Made by a program: the position numbers and the translations under genes. The notes beneath the pieces were generated by a model. The model made no database searches, had not been told where the DNA came from, and saw nothing but the letters and a program-made list of their open reading frames with translations. 64,000 bases of DNA from CAYQXJ01 sp964421565 (GTDB taxonomy: Bacteria > Planctomycetota > Brocadiia > SM23-32): contig CAYQXJ010000007.1 in assembly GCA_964421565.1 (NCBI GenBank), positions 1 to 64,000 on the forward strand, read 5' to 3'. Positions 1 through 10,105 of the stretch are shown here, piece by piece (the stretch's first letter is position 1; every line of letters starts with the position of its first letter).

Positions 1-270
1 CAGGCCGTACTCGCCCCCGAACGGCGGCTCGGCGCCGACCTCGCAGTCGGGGAAGCGTGCATATCCCGGAGGCGGTAGCTGCGGTTGGTCCCGAACGATA
101 TGGATGGGGCCACAGACAAAGTGGTTCCGGGGTTTGACCGCGTCCGTCTCGCAGCGGAGTCGATGGCACTGATGGCCCTGCGTCCTCCGGGTGATCTCGA
201 AACCGGGCGTGCCGGTCTGGGTTGGCGCAGAGCCAGGACGAACTGCGCCAAGCAGGGGCTTGCCGGCACG
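1..270. other. Window edge, no gene supported
   Basis: Downstream of the minus-strand glycosidase. The minus strand stays open in the same frame after that gene's stop to the window edge, but holds no ATG, GTG or TTG codon in that frame and shows no family motif I recognise. The plus-strand open frames look like antisense of it. It may be spacer or the edge of a gene whose start lies outside this window. Confidence 0.3.
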
Positions 271-1188
271 TCAGTCCATGATCTGCCAGCGCTGTATGTA
301 GGGGCGGTCTGTTTTCGGCTCGCCGAGCTTGCCGGTGCCGCCGATTGACACGCCCCACTGGAAGGTGCAGTCTGCGCCGTCCACGAACGCGTCGTCCCGG
401 GACGGTCCCGGCGCGTGGGGCACGCGCGTGAGTCCGGCCACCCGGTGGAAGCGGATGCCGTCACCACTGTACTGTAACGTGCGGCCTTGCGGTCCCACGT
501 CACTAATCAGGGCAGCTACTCCGCCCCGGTGCGGCCAGACACATACCTCGTGTCCGCTATCGAGCACCGGGTTGCCCTCGTGCTTGACGTAAGGGCCTTC
601 GGGGCGTTCGGCGATGGCCAATCCCATCTTGGTTTCCCTGGGCGGGCGGTTCCACTGCCGGCCTTTGTAATACATCCAGTAGCGTCCCTCTCGCACGACA
701 AAGCACGTATCGTCCACCCGCAGGCTATCGAACGCCGTCGGGGCGTCGCTGCAGCGCAGGATCGGCTTGTCATAGACCTTCTCCCAGGGCCCGTGAGGCG
801 ACTCGGCCACTGCCAAACCCACCGCGCCTTTCGTCGTTTGCCTGGCATCGCACCACTCCATGGGCATCGCTGTATACGTCATCCAGTAGCGGCCCTCGGC
901 CACCAGGATGCTGGGCGTAAACACCCCACACGCATCGAAGCTGCCGCTGCGGCCCTTGCCGATGGCTTCGCCGCGTTCCTCCCAGTTTATCCCGTCCGAG
1001 CTGACGGCATGCCATACACTGGCCCTGAAACCATCCGGAGAAAGCAGGTTCTTCGAATACCAGACATGGTAGAGTCCGTCGATCAGGATAACCGGGCTCG
1101 GATCGCGACGCGTAACGCCTTCCTGGTACGGAATAGCGGGCTGATACTCAAATCCTGCAATCTTCAATTCCGGATGTAGACCGGTCAT
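271..1188 (-). CDS. Five-bladed beta-propeller glycoside hydrolase, GH117/GH43-like
   Basis: A 305-residue protein without signal peptide. It shows blade motifs of the GH43/GH117 superfamily: RDPSPVILIDGLYHVWYSK near residue 29, SSDGINWEERG near 63, FTPSILVAEGRYWMTYT near 89, RYWMYYKG near 167 and a late GHEVCVWPHRG motif. The opening RDPS...HVWYSK block and the overall length resemble GH117 (neoagaro-oligosaccharide hydrolases of algal galactan breakdown), but substrate cannot be read from sequence; a GH43-like exo-acting enzyme is the alternative. ATG start. It sits beside mobile-element debris (1421-3767) and is not clearly in an operon. Confidence 0.7.
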   Translation of the reverse strand: MTGLHPELKIAGFEYQPAIPYQEGVTRRDPSPVILIDGLYHVWYSKNLLSPDGFRASVWHAVSSDGINWEERGEAIGKGRSGSFDACGVFTPSILVAEGRYWMTYTAMPMEWCDARQTTKGAVGLAVAESPHGPWEKVYDKPILRCSDAPTAFDSLRVDDTCFVVREGRYWMYYKGRQWNRPPRETKMGLAIAERPEGPYVKHEGNPVLDSGHEVCVWPHRGGVAALISDVGPQGRTLQYSGDGIRFHRVAGLTRVPHAPGPSRDDAFVDGADCTFQWGVSIGGTGKLGEPKTDRPYIQRWQIMD

Positions 1189-1420
1189 TGGGGATTTCCC
1201 ATTTACTGTAGAGAAACTATTAGTTGTCCTTCGACTTGACAGGGTACCCCCCCGCGAGGTCTGTCAACCCGAAATCCACGGAAGCTTCGGGCGCTGCGGC
1301 CTGTTTCGGAACGTTTCCGTGCCCGGGATGCGGGGCGAGAAGCAGGTTCTTGCCTTTCGAGACAAACCCGCTGCGTTCGCGAATGCAGAACGCGGCCCTT
1401 TCTGTGCGTACCGCTCGATG

Positions 1421-2545
1421 TCATGTCGGCGCCGGGGATAGCCTCTGAATCCGTTGCAAGATCGCTCCGAACAGCTCCCGCGGGACCGCCACCTCGGCCA
1501 TCTGGAACACGACGTAGCGCGCATGGCATACAACCTTCGCTCCGATCTTCACCAGTTTCTCCCGCAGCGTCGTCAGCGACCAGTGCCTGACCGGCTCCGG
1601 TAGCGCGAGCCGCCGCATGAAGTTCGCCAGGTTGTAGGCCAGGGCGAAAAGCTGCAACCGCGCCGCGTTGTCGATGAACGCGTGGCAGGAGAGCCGCGTC
1701 CATTTCACCGCATTCTTGCCTTCCCTGATCCACTGCTCCGCGGTCCCCCGCTGGTTGTAGAACCGGACCACGTTCTTCGACCACCACCTCAGGTTCGTTA
1801 CGATGAAGCCCACGCGAGGGAAGAGTTCTCCCGCGTGCCAATCGACTTTAGCCACCACCCGGCGCGCTTTCTGCCAGCTGCCGGCCCGGTAGCGGAAGCT
1901 CTTGTAGCGCACCTGTCGCGTCGTTCGCGGCCAACGCGGCGCAGATTTCGTCAGGTGCTCAACATGCCGGTAAAGCACCTGGTTGGCGGGCAGGCGGATG
2001 GCGTACAGGAAGCCCTCCTCCTCCAGAAACCGGTACAGCTCCGGCCCGGCGAATGCTGCATCGCCACGGAAGAACCGCTCGATGTCCATCGAGCGATAAC
2101 GCTCCACGACCGGCTCCAGCATCACGTTCCAGTCTTTGGCGCTGTGGACGTTGCCCGGACGGAGCATCGCCCCCTCCAGGTCGCCGCACTGATTGAAACA
2201 GAACAGGGGATGGTAGCATTCCTCCCCCAGGTGGCCGTTGTAGGCGGCGCCTTGCTGGTTGCCGTAGGTAGGGCTGCCGGAGCTGTCCGTGTCCAGCACG
2301 ATCCGGTCGATGGGAGCGTAGCGTTGAACCCTCTGGACCCATGCCCCCGTCAGGCTGCGCAGGGCATCGAAGTTCAGCGTGCCGGTCAGGAACTCCGTCT
2401 CCCACCGCGCCATCTGGCTGCTGGATGCCGCGCGCCGGTCGCCCTCCATCCGGCCGACCACTTCACGCATGGTCGGATCGTGTCGCAGGTAGTCGGCGTC
2501 ATTGGTGTCCTCATAACCCGCGATGCGCCTCGTTTTCCTTTTCAC
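1421..2545 (-). pseudogene. 5'-truncated IS1380-family transposase
   Basis: The 374-residue frame carries the IS1380-type DDE catalytic core: LDTDSSGSPTYGNQQGAAYN (first Asp) followed by GYHPL-like ECYHPLFCFN and MLRPGN, then FRGDAAF (second Asp) and the C-terminal NQRGTAEQWIREGKNA...NLANFMRRL block. Full-length members run about 440-480 residues; this frame begins at a GTG in the middle of the conserved GYED-ND-ADYLRHDP segment, so roughly 80 N-terminal residues are missing and no coding remains upstream. The element is therefore probably immobile. I could not define terminal inverted repeats with confidence in the 1200-1420 or 2546-2606 flanks. Confidence 0.8.
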
Positions 2546-2606
2546 CCATGGGTTGACCTTCGCGCGAAGTGCTAAAACCCATTGAAACGGCCCTCAGACG
2601 CCTATA

Positions 2607-3767
2607 TTATAGCGTCTCGCTTCCGTGGGTACCAGCCCAAATGGGTGATCCGGGGCGGCGTGTGGCGTCGGGGTCTACACCTGCCGCTTCGCATGAGTCC
2701 GTATCGGATCTGGCAACTACCTTCGTCTCTGCTTCCAACTCGAACGTGCGACTTTTCTCCAGTTCTCTATAACTACGCGTGGCGTTGTCATAGTAGATGG
2801 CTGGCCAATCCCTCGGATCGACATTTTCGATGATAGTCACGGATATCGGATACCGCCAGATGGCTTGCTCGTAGCGCTTCACGTCTTGCTGGTAAACAGC
2901 TCCTCCACTGATCGCAAGCATGCCACTGTCCGTAGGGGTGAACATGCTGCTCTCGCTGAAGAGAAAGGCCCCAGCTAAGGGCAAAGTCATCGTCCTGGTC
3001 GGGAACCGCCTCTCGCCAATACACCCTGCCTTGACGTAGCGCCAATGGTCTCCTGAAAAGACCGACTCGATCGCGGCGATGCAGGAGGAGCCGAGAGCGA
3101 TACCGGCCACCGCCTTGGTTAGGCATGGTTCCGGGGCCAGGATAGCCCCGGTTACGGTCAGCCCGCATCTGGCGGCAAGCAATATTTCCTTAGCGACTCC
3201 ATAGTTCTTGAGCTCTTTGCGCTCAAGCTGTATCACTTGGCAGCGCGGGTCGTGGCTGCAGTCCTTCAGGGAATACAGGCCCAGCGGGTCATTTCTATGC
3301 ACGGGGGTCTGATCCGCGAAGCTGTACATTGCCACCACCCCTCGCAGACCAGGGCGGCTGCCCCTGAGATCAAACCACATCATGAGCGCCAGAGGATCGC
3401 GGGTGAGGAAGCGGCCGAGGGACGCAGCGTAGTAGCGGTGGCGGAATTGCATTATCCCTGCGGCCGGTTCATGGCGGCGGCTCTGGAAGAGGTACGGGTT
3501 GGCGATGTCGCAAAGGTCGCCTCCGTCAGAGAGCGCTGGAGTTCGCCGCCTTCTGGCGAACTCCCAAGGCGTCGCCCGCGACGGCCAACCGCCGGCGCAC
3601 TCTGCCCCATCGCGCCCGGCGTCGTCGTGTGCAGCCCCACTGCCTGCTTCGGCGACCATTGTCCCATGAATGGCCATGACCGCAATATAGGGCTCCGCCC
3701 CGGGGAGGTCAAGCCCTGCAGAGCGGCGATGCCGGACTATGACGAACGCGACGCGGGGCACCGGCAA
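2607..3767 (-). pseudogene. Rhs-repeat core C-terminus with variable tip, 5'-truncated
   Basis: From about position 3521 the frame shows the Rhs-associated core signature: NPYLFQSRRHEPAAGI, QFRHRYYAASLGRFLTRDPL, MYSFADQTPVHRNDPLGLYS. In Rhs proteins the DPxGL motif marks the junction between the conserved shell and a variable, often toxic, C-terminal tip. Here a tip of about 210 residues follows, with a hydrophobic segment and several Cys; I recognise no toxin family. The YD-repeat shell expected upstream (usually over 1000 residues) is absent, and the first 80 residues of the frame do not look Rhs-like, so this is a displaced or eroded tail next to an IS fragment. A 6-bp inverted repeat (2596-2601 / 2612-2617) sits at its 3' end. 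Confidence 0.6.
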
Positions 3768-3937
3768 GGCCAGAGAGGAGGGGGCGCTGGGAGCTGTGGA
3801 AGGGCGAGGACGAGGAGGATGGCAGGGGCAAGCAGTGTTCAGGGGGCGGGCTGCGGCGGGTTGCGCGAACGGGGGGGTGAACGTAGAATGGCGCCGTTGC
3901 GCAGCGGCAACTGTTCCCCCAAGCTCCTGGCGGCGTT

Positions 3938-5551
3938 ATGACAAAGCATATCTTCGTGACCGGAGGCGTCTGCTCTTCCCTCGGCAAGGGGCTCAACTCG
4001 GCAAGCATCGGGCTGCTGCTGGAGAGCCGCGGCCTGCGCGTGCGGCTGCAGAAGGCCGATCCCTACGTGAATGTCGATCCCGGCACCATGAACCCGTACG
4101 AGCACGGGGAGGTGTACGTGACGGACGACGGCGCGGAGACGGACCTGGACCTGGGCCATTACACGCGGTTCACGGACGCGCCGATGAGTCAGAAGTGCAA
4201 CCTGACCACGGGCAGCGTTTATAAGGCTGTGCTGGAGAAGGAGCGCCGGGGCGACTATCTGGGCAAGACCGTGCAACTGATCCCCCACGTGACCGAGGAG
4301 ATCAAGGCGCGGATTCGGAGCCTGGACGCCGATGACGTGGACGTGGCGATTACCGAGATCGGGGGTACGGTGGGCGACATGGAGGCGCTGCCCTTCCTGG
4401 AGGCGATACGTCAGCTCGGACATGATTACGGCTCGAAGGATGTGCTGTATTTGCACTTGACGTTGCTGCCCTACTTGCGGGCGGCGCAGGAGCTGAAGAC
4501 CAAGCCGACGCAGCACAGCGTGGGAACGCTTCGGCAGATCGGCATTTTCCCGGATGTGCTGATCTGCCGGGCCGAACAGCCGATGAAACGGGAGCACTTC
4601 GAGAAGGTGGCCCTGTTCTGCAACGTGGATGAGGAGTGCGTGATCGAGGAGCTGGATGCGAAGCCGAATATTTACCAAATACCGCTGATGCTGCACCGGC
4701 AGAAGCTGGATGACCTGATCTGCCGGCGGCTCGGGCTGAAGGTGCCCGAGGCGGAGCTTGCCGAATGGCGTCAGATGCTGCAGGTTTTGGACAATCCGGA
4801 GCACGCGGTCGAGGTGGCGGTGGTAGGCAAGTACATCAGCCGGCAGTCGGCGTATGAGTCGATCTACGAGGCGCTGCAGCACGGGGGAATCGCGAACCGG
4901 GCGCACGTGCGCGTGCGGCGCGTGGAGAGCGAGGAGATTGAGTTGGAGGGCGCTGAGCCCTGTCTGGAGGGCGTGGGTGGCGTGCTGGTGCCGGGCGGGT
5001 TCGGCGTGCGGGGCATCGAGGGCAAGATCGCGGCGGCGAGGTACGCGCGCGAGCACGGGGTCCCGTATTTCGGCATCTGCCTGGGTATGCAGTGCGCGGT
5101 GATCGGGTTTGCGCGAGATGTGTGCGAGTTGGAGGGCGCGAACTCTACGGAGGTGGACAAGGACACGCCGCATCCGGTGATCAGCCTGCTTGAGGAGCAG
5201 CGGGAAGTGACCGACATGGGCGGCACGATGCGCCTGGGGGCGCAGCCCTGCCGGCTCGAGGAGGGCTCGATGGCGCGGCGGCTTTACGGGCAACAGGTGG
5301 TGCACGAGCGCCACCGGCACCGCTACGAGTTCAACAACCGTTACCGCGAAGTGCTGCGCGAGCACGGCCTGAATCCGACGGGCATATACGACAAGCACGA
5401 CCTGGTGGAGATCGTGGAACTGGAGGGGCATCCGTGGTACGTCGGGGTGCAATTTCATCCAGAGTTCCGCAGCAGGCCGACGGCGCCCCATCCGCTGTTC
5501 GCCGGTTTCATTGAGGCGGCGGTTGAGCGCCGGGGCACCCCTGCGGACTGA
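3938..5551 (+). CDS. pyrG: CTP synthase
   Basis: 537 residues, full length. CTP synthase converts UTP to CTP with ATP and glutamine in the cytoplasm. The N-terminal synthetase domain begins KHIFVTGGVCSSLGKG (P-loop; the usual GGVVSSLGKG has Cys for the second Val) and continues with DPYVNVDPGTMNPYEHGEVY and DDGAETDLDLGHY. The C-terminal class I glutamine amidotransferase domain has the nucleophile in GICLGMQ (near residue 384) and the His-Glu pair in QFHPEF. ATG start, no strong Shine-Dalgarno match. It is followed by a tRNA-Arg on the other strand and appears monocistronic. Confidence 0.97.
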   Translation: MTKHIFVTGGVCSSLGKGLNSASIGLLLESRGLRVRLQKADPYVNVDPGTMNPYEHGEVYVTDDGAETDLDLGHYTRFTDAPMSQKCNLTTGSVYKAVLEKERRGDYLGKTVQLIPHVTEEIKARIRSLDADDVDVAITEIGGTVGDMEALPFLEAIRQLGHDYGSKDVLYLHLTLLPYLRAAQELKTKPTQHSVGTLRQIGIFPDVLICRAEQPMKREHFEKVALFCNVDEECVIEELDAKPNIYQIPLMLHRQKLDDLICRRLGLKVPEAELAEWRQMLQVLDNPEHAVEVAVVGKYISRQSAYESIYEALQHGGIANRAHVRVRRVESEEIELEGAEPCLEGVGGVLVPGGFGVRGIEGKIAAARYAREHGVPYFGICLGMQCAVIGFARDVCELEGANSTEVDKDTPHPVISLLEEQREVTDMGGTMRLGAQPCRLEEGSMARRLYGQQVVHERHRHRYEFNNRYREVLREHGLNPTGIYDKHDLVEIVELEGHPWYVGVQFHPEFRSRPTAPHPLFAGFIEAAVERRGTPAD

Positions 5552-5669
5552 CGGCAGGGATTGCCCTCACGCGCTGTGCCGCAGGCATGGGCACGGGGAA
5601 GGCTGAGTGGTTTGCGGGGCGCGTGGTGGGCGGTCGCTGCGCCGAGGACGGGGCACTGCGGCAAGGTTG

Positions 5670-5746
5670 TGGTACGCCCGAGAGGATTCGAACCCCTAAC
5701 CCTCGGCTCCGTAGGCCGATGCTCTGTCCAGTTGAGCTACGGGCGC
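5670..5746 (-). tRNA. tRNA-Arg (anticodon ACG)
   Basis: 77-nt cloverleaf including encoded CCA. Acceptor GCGCCCG pairs with CGGGCGT (G1-U72 wobble), D stem GCTC/GAGC, anticodon stem TCGGC/GCCGA around loop CTACGGA (anticodon ACG, reads CGU/CGC/CGA after A34 deamination), T loop TTCGAAT. Discriminator A followed by CCA. Confidence 0.95.
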
Positions 5747-5795
5747 ACCGCGTTTTGCATACTGATAGTAGTGTAGCCGAGTGCGGCGGAGAGGG

Positions 5796-8345
5796 TCAAG
5801 TAGAAGGGCCTTGTTCGCGGGCATGGGCGGGCTGCTGGGTTTCGCCGCTGGGGGTGGCGGCGCCGGGCTCTGCGGGCGCGGGAGCGTCCTGCGGCTCGAG
5901 CGCAAGGGGCAGTATGTCGCCCACTTTGTCCACTGTGAGGAACTCCAGGTGCTGGGCGGCGTACTCTGGCACGTCCGGCAGGTCTTTCTCGTTGCGTTCG
6001 GGCAGGATGACGGTCTTGATGCCGGCGCGGCTTGCGGCGAGTACTTTCTCCTTGATGCCGCCGACGGGCAGTACCTTGCCGCGCAGGGTGATCTCCCCCG
6101 TCATGGCCACATCGTGGCGCACCTTGCGCCCGGTGCATGCGGAGGCGAGGGCGACGGCCATGGTGACCCCTGCAGAGGGGCCGTCCTTGGGTATCGCGCC
6201 GGCGGGCACGTGGATGTGGAAATCCCTCTTTTCGAAGGTGTCGGGCGCGATGTCGAACTCCTCGGCGTGCGCGCGCACGTAAGTCAGGGCGGCCTGTGCG
6301 CTTTCCTTCATCACGTCGCCGAGCTTGCCGGTGAGGGTCAGCTTGCCCTCGCCGGGGGTGACGGTGCTTTCGACGAAGAGGATGTCTCCGCCACTCGGCG
6401 TCCACGCCAGTCCGGCGGCGACTCCCGGTTCGCTGACGCGCTCTGCCACTTCGGGCACGAACTGGGCCGGCCCGAGCAGGTCGGACAGTTGGTCGAGGTC
6501 GATCGCTCCGGCATCGGCCTCGCCGAGTGCGATGCGCTTGGCTACTTTGCGGCAGAGGGATGCAATCTGACGTTCGAGGTTTCGCACGCCCGCTTCGCGC
6601 GTGTACTGGTTGATCAGTCGCCGCAGCGCGTCGTCGGTAATGGCGAACTGCTGCTCGGTGAGGCCGTTATCTTCGACCTGCTGGGGCACCAGGTATCGCC
6701 TGGCGATCTGGAGTTTCTCCTCCTCGGTATAGCCGGGGAACTCCAGCGTTTCCATGCGATCCTTGAGTGCTGGGGGGATCGGGTCGGTGAAGTTCGCGGT
6801 GCAGATGAAGAGCACCTTAGAGAGGTCGAAGGGCACTTCGAGGTAGTGATCGGTATAGGTGTCGTTCTGTTCAGGGTCGAGCACTTCCAGCAGTGCGCTG
6901 GCAGGGTCGCCGCGGAAATCGGCGCCGAGCTTGTCCACTTCGTCGAGCATGAAGACGGGGTTATTGGAGCCGGCCTTGCGCAGCGCGCTGATGATGCGGC
7001 CGGGCAGGGAGCCGATATAGGTTCGCCGGTGCCCGCGTATCTCGGCTTCATCGCGCGTGCCGCCGAGGGAGACCCGGATGTACTTACGCCCGAGGGCGCG
7101 GGCGATGGAACGCCCGATGGAAGTCTTTCCAGTGCCGGGGGGGCCGACGAAGCAGAGGATGGAGCCGCTCATCTCGCCGCGCAGTTTGCGCACGGCGAGG
7201 AACTCCAGGATACGGTCCTTGATGTCGTCCAGGCCGTAGTGGTCCTCGTCGAGGATGCGCTGGCCCTCCTCCAGGTCCAGGTTATCCGGGGTGCTCTCGT
7301 TCCACGGCAGTGCGATGATCCAGTCCAGATAGGTGCGCGCGACGGTGTATTCGGGGCTGGCGGGATTGATGCGCTCCAGCCGGGTCAGCTCCCTTTCTGC
7401 CTCCTGCTGAGCTTCCTCGGGCAGGTCCTTCTCCTGGATCTGCTGCCGCAGTTCCTCGATCTCTGCCATTTGCGAATCGGTCTCGCCGAGTTGTTCCTGG
7501 ATGGCTTTGAGCTGCTGGCGCAGGTAATACTCCCGCTGACTCTTGTCGATTTCGCTTCGCGCCTCGGACTGGATACGCTGAGCGACTTCCATGTACTCGA
7601 CTTCCCGGGCGAGCAGGCGAGTCACCTTCTGCAGGCGCTCCTTCACGTTCAGCGTCTCCAGGACCTCCTGTTTCTCCGCGATGTCGATATTGAGGTTGTG
7701 CGCGACCAGATCGCCGAGGGCGCCGGGTTCCTCGATGTTGGTGACGGCCACCTGCACGGCATCGCCCACGTTGGGCATGGCTTCCACGAGGCCGAGGAAC
7801 TGCTCGCGGAGGTTGCGGAACATTGCGCTGACCTCGACGTCTTCCACCTCTTCATCCTCGAGGTGGCGTACGTCGGCCTCGAGGTACGGCTCCGTCTGGC
7901 TGAAGTGTTCGATATGGGAACGGGTCAGGCCCTGGGCGAGGAACCGCACGGAGCCGTCGGGTATGCGCAGCATCTGCAGCAGCACGCAGGTTGTGCCTAC
8001 CTGATAGAGCTCGCTCGGGCCGGGCTGCTCGTCGCCTTCGGGCTCCTGACGGGGAGCGACGGCGAGGAACAGCTTATCGCCGAGCACGATCTCCTCGATG
8101 AGCTTTACCTGGTCCTCGCCCCGCGCGTGAAGTGGCAGCACCATGCCGGGGAAGGCCACATTCCCGGGCAGGGGCAGCACGGGCAGTCTCTCCGGCAACT
8201 CGGAGCGCTCCAGTCCCTCTTCATCTTCGGTCTGGGCGCTCTGTTCAGGTTTCTCAGACGCGCTCTCGGCATTCTCTGCCGGCTGTTTTTCGAGGGGTTC
8301 GTCCTTCTTCGCAGTGCCCTCTTCGTTCTCTATCTCTTCTACCAT
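5796..8345 (-). CDS. lon: ATP-dependent protease Lon
   Basis: 849 residues from the third of three consecutive ATG codons (8351, 8348, 8345). The ribosome site GGAGAGG abuts the first ATG, giving a proper 6-nt spacing only for the third. Order: an acidic Glu-rich N-terminal tail (1-50), LAN substrate-binding domain, coiled coil near 250-320, AAA+ module with Walker A GPPGTGKT (401-408) and Walker B FMLDEVDK (about 465), and the protease domain with Ser724 in KDGPSAG and Lys767 in GGIKEK. An Ala/Pro-rich tail of about 25 residues ends the protein. Last gene of a dnaJ-hsp20-lon set; degrades misfolded and regulatory proteins in the cytoplasm. Confidence 0.97.
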   Translation of the reverse strand: MVEEIENEEGTAKKDEPLEKQPAENAESASEKPEQSAQTEDEEGLERSELPERLPVLPLPGNVAFPGMVLPLHARGEDQVKLIEEIVLGDKLFLAVAPRQEPEGDEQPGPSELYQVGTTCVLLQMLRIPDGSVRFLAQGLTRSHIEHFSQTEPYLEADVRHLEDEEVEDVEVSAMFRNLREQFLGLVEAMPNVGDAVQVAVTNIEEPGALGDLVAHNLNIDIAEKQEVLETLNVKERLQKVTRLLAREVEYMEVAQRIQSEARSEIDKSQREYYLRQQLKAIQEQLGETDSQMAEIEELRQQIQEKDLPEEAQQEAERELTRLERINPASPEYTVARTYLDWIIALPWNESTPDNLDLEEGQRILDEDHYGLDDIKDRILEFLAVRKLRGEMSGSILCFVGPPGTGKTSIGRSIARALGRKYIRVSLGGTRDEAEIRGHRRTYIGSLPGRIISALRKAGSNNPVFMLDEVDKLGADFRGDPASALLEVLDPEQNDTYTDHYLEVPFDLSKVLFICTANFTDPIPPALKDRMETLEFPGYTEEEKLQIARRYLVPQQVEDNGLTEQQFAITDDALRRLINQYTREAGVRNLERQIASLCRKVAKRIALGEADAGAIDLDQLSDLLGPAQFVPEVAERVSEPGVAAGLAWTPSGGDILFVESTVTPGEGKLTLTGKLGDVMKESAQAALTYVRAHAEEFDIAPDTFEKRDFHIHVPAGAIPKDGPSAGVTMAVALASACTGRKVRHDVAMTGEITLRGKVLPVGGIKEKVLAASRAGIKTVILPERNEKDLPDVPEYAAQHLEFLTVDKVGDILPLALEPQDAPAPAEPGAATPSGETQQPAHAREQGPST

Positions 8346-8397
8346 CATCATCCTCTCCGGGATGTCGGTTTCAGTTGTCGTGGCCCTGGCGCGCCGT

Positions 8398-8847
8398 CTA
8401 CAGGCTGATCCGCAAGGTGACAACCCGCCTTGCCGCCTCCGGGGCCTTGGGGATGCGCACATAGGCGAACCCGTCGGAGTACTCGCCTTGCGCCTTGTCG
8501 GCATCGAAGGGCACGTGGATGAGGATCCGCCGTTCAAAGTACCCGTTTCTGATTTCCATCTGGTGGTAGCTGACCACGGTTCCGGGGGCGGGCCCCTTCC
8601 GCACACCGCAGATTGTCACCACATCGCCGTTGATTTGCACGGCCAGTTCGCGCGGATTGATGCCGGGTATGGACATCTTGATCACGACCTCGGAGTCTGT
8701 TTCATAGACGTCCGTGGGCGGCTGCCATGCGTCGCGATGGCGTGAGCCGAGGGCGCGGCGCATGGCATAGAAATCCTCCATGAAGCTGCGGAAGATGTCC
8801 GATCCGTGATGTGGGCTCAAGCCCACCTGGCGATCATCATGTCTCAT
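8398..8847 (-). CDS. Hsp20/alpha-crystallin small heat-shock protein
   Basis: 149 residues from the ATG at 8847, which has GGGAG at 7 nt; an in-frame TTG 39 nt upstream has poorer spacing. The alpha-crystallin domain spans about residues 40-140, with PPTDVYETDSEVVIKMSIPG at the start of the fold and a terminal L-x-I-x-L-like RISL. It acts as an ATP-independent holdase that keeps unfolding proteins soluble. It lies 72 nt after dnaJ and 52 nt before lon on the same strand, so holdase, co-chaperone and protease are probably co-expressed. Confidence 0.93.
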   Translation of the reverse strand: MRHDDRQVGLSPHHGSDIFRSFMEDFYAMRRALGSRHRDAWQPPTDVYETDSEVVIKMSIPGINPRELAVQINGDVVTICGVRKGPAPGTVVSYHQMEIRNGYFERRILIHVPFDADKAQGEYSDGFAYVRIPKAPEAARRVVTLRISL

Positions 8848-8919
8848 GGCGTGCTCCCGGTCTTTGGCTCTTTGCGCCTGCGTCAATGTCCCCGTCAGGG
8901 TGCCGCCGACAGTGCCCCC

Positions 8920-10035
8920 CTACTTCGCCGCGGCTGGCGCGCGCCGCAACTGCTCCAGCAGCCTCCTCTGCTCGGCGGTCAGTTTGCGGGGTATGCGCAC
9001 TTTCACTTGGACGTAGTGATCGCCCTTTCGGCCATCGGACGTCTCAAGCCCGTAGCCTGGCACGCGCAGCTTCTGCCCCGGCTGCGTGCCGGGCAGGATG
9101 CTGAGTGTCACCTCCCCGTGAAGGGTCTGCACGTCCGTCTTGGTGCCTAGGGCGGCGTCGACCATGCTCACCGTCACTTCGCTGTGGATGTCCCGGCCCT
9201 TGCGTTCGAACTCGGGGTGGGCAGCGACGTGGACTTCGAGCAACAGGTCGCCGGGCGGCGCTCCCCCATGGCCGGGCTGGCCCATACCCGCCAGGCGGAT
9301 CTTCTGTCCGTCCTGTATTCCCTTGGGGATGGTGACCTCTACGCGCGAGGGCTCTTCGACTGTGCCGCTGCCCTGGCACTTTGGGCATGGGTTCTGGATG
9401 ATCTTGCCGCGGCCGAAGCATTGGGGGCATGGCCTGGCGACGCTGAAGGCGCCCTGCCCGCTCATCACCTGCCCGCTTCCCCCGCACTGGGGGCACTTTC
9501 TGGCCGAGCTGCCCGGCGCAGCCCCGGAGCCCGAGCAGCGGGGGCAGGCCTTCTCGCGTGGGAGCTGCACTTCGATCCTGCCGCCGTGGACGGCTGTATC
9601 GAACGGTACTGATACCGAACTGCTCAGGTTGGCGCCGCGCCGTGCGCGGGCCTGGGCGCCGCTCGCCGCGCTGGCGCTGCCCCCGAACATGCGGCTGAAC
9701 ACGTCGCCCAACCCGCCCAGGTCCTCGAAGCTTATGCCCTCACCGCGCTGCCACTGACGGCCGCCGCCGAACAAGTCCTCAAAGCCTCCCTGCGCGCCTC
9801 CGCCCCATCCGTGCAGGCGTGCTTCGCGAAGCTGGTCGTATTGTTTGCGCTTCTCGGCGTCTCCGAGGACCTCATACGCTTCGCTGATCTCCTTGAACTT
9901 CTCCTCGGCGGCTTTGCTGCCTCCGTGCCGGTCGGGGTGATGCTCCTTGGCCAGGCGGCGATAGGCCTTCCGGATGTCATCGTCCGATGCTTCGGGCGAG
10001 ACACCGAGCACCTTGTAGTAATCCTTTTGCGCCAT
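8920..10035 (-). CDS. dnaJ: Chaperone protein DnaJ (type I)
   Basis: 371 residues. J domain at residues 1-70 with the DnaK-activating HPD motif (KEHHPDRH), a Gly/Phe-rich linker, then all four zinc-binding CxxCxGxG repeats (CPRCSGSG, CPQCGGSG, CPQCFGRG, CPKCQGSG), and the C-terminal substrate-binding barrels. It stimulates DnaK ATPase and hands over unfolded substrates. ATG start in MAQKDYYKVLGV. It is the first gene of the dnaJ-hsp20-lon set; dnaK and grpE are not in the window. A sigma70-type promoter is visible upstream; I saw no CIRCE (HrcA) inverted repeat. Confidence 0.97.
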   Translation of the reverse strand: MAQKDYYKVLGVSPEASDDDIRKAYRRLAKEHHPDRHGGSKAAEEKFKEISEAYEVLGDAEKRKQYDQLREARLHGWGGGAQGGFEDLFGGGRQWQRGEGISFEDLGGLGDVFSRMFGGSASAASGAQARARRGANLSSSVSVPFDTAVHGGRIEVQLPREKACPRCSGSGAAPGSSARKCPQCGGSGQVMSGQGAFSVARPCPQCFGRGKIIQNPCPKCQGSGTVEEPSRVEVTIPKGIQDGQKIRLAGMGQPGHGGAPPGDLLLEVHVAAHPEFERKGRDIHSEVTVSMVDAALGTKTDVQTLHGEVTLSILPGTQPGQKLRVPGYGLETSDGRKGDHYVQVKVRIPRKLTAEQRRLLEQLRRAPAAAK

Positions 10036-10105
10036 GTTGGCGATATTCGTAAGAGGTTCTTCCAGTTAGCTTTACGGATCCGGTGCAGAAACGCACCTCT
10101 ACTCT

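Noticed and set aside
3839..5491. 550-codon minus-strand open frame
   Set aside because: It is antisense to pyrG, rich in His/Arg/Leu with no motif; pyrG has complete family signatures.
5781..8408. 875-codon plus-strand open frame
   Set aside because: Antisense to lon; no domain and low-complexity composition.
10036..10105. CIRCE (HrcA) operator upstream of dnaJ
   Set aside because: No TTAGCACTC-N9-GAGTGCTAA inverted repeat is present; the visible signals are sigma70-like.
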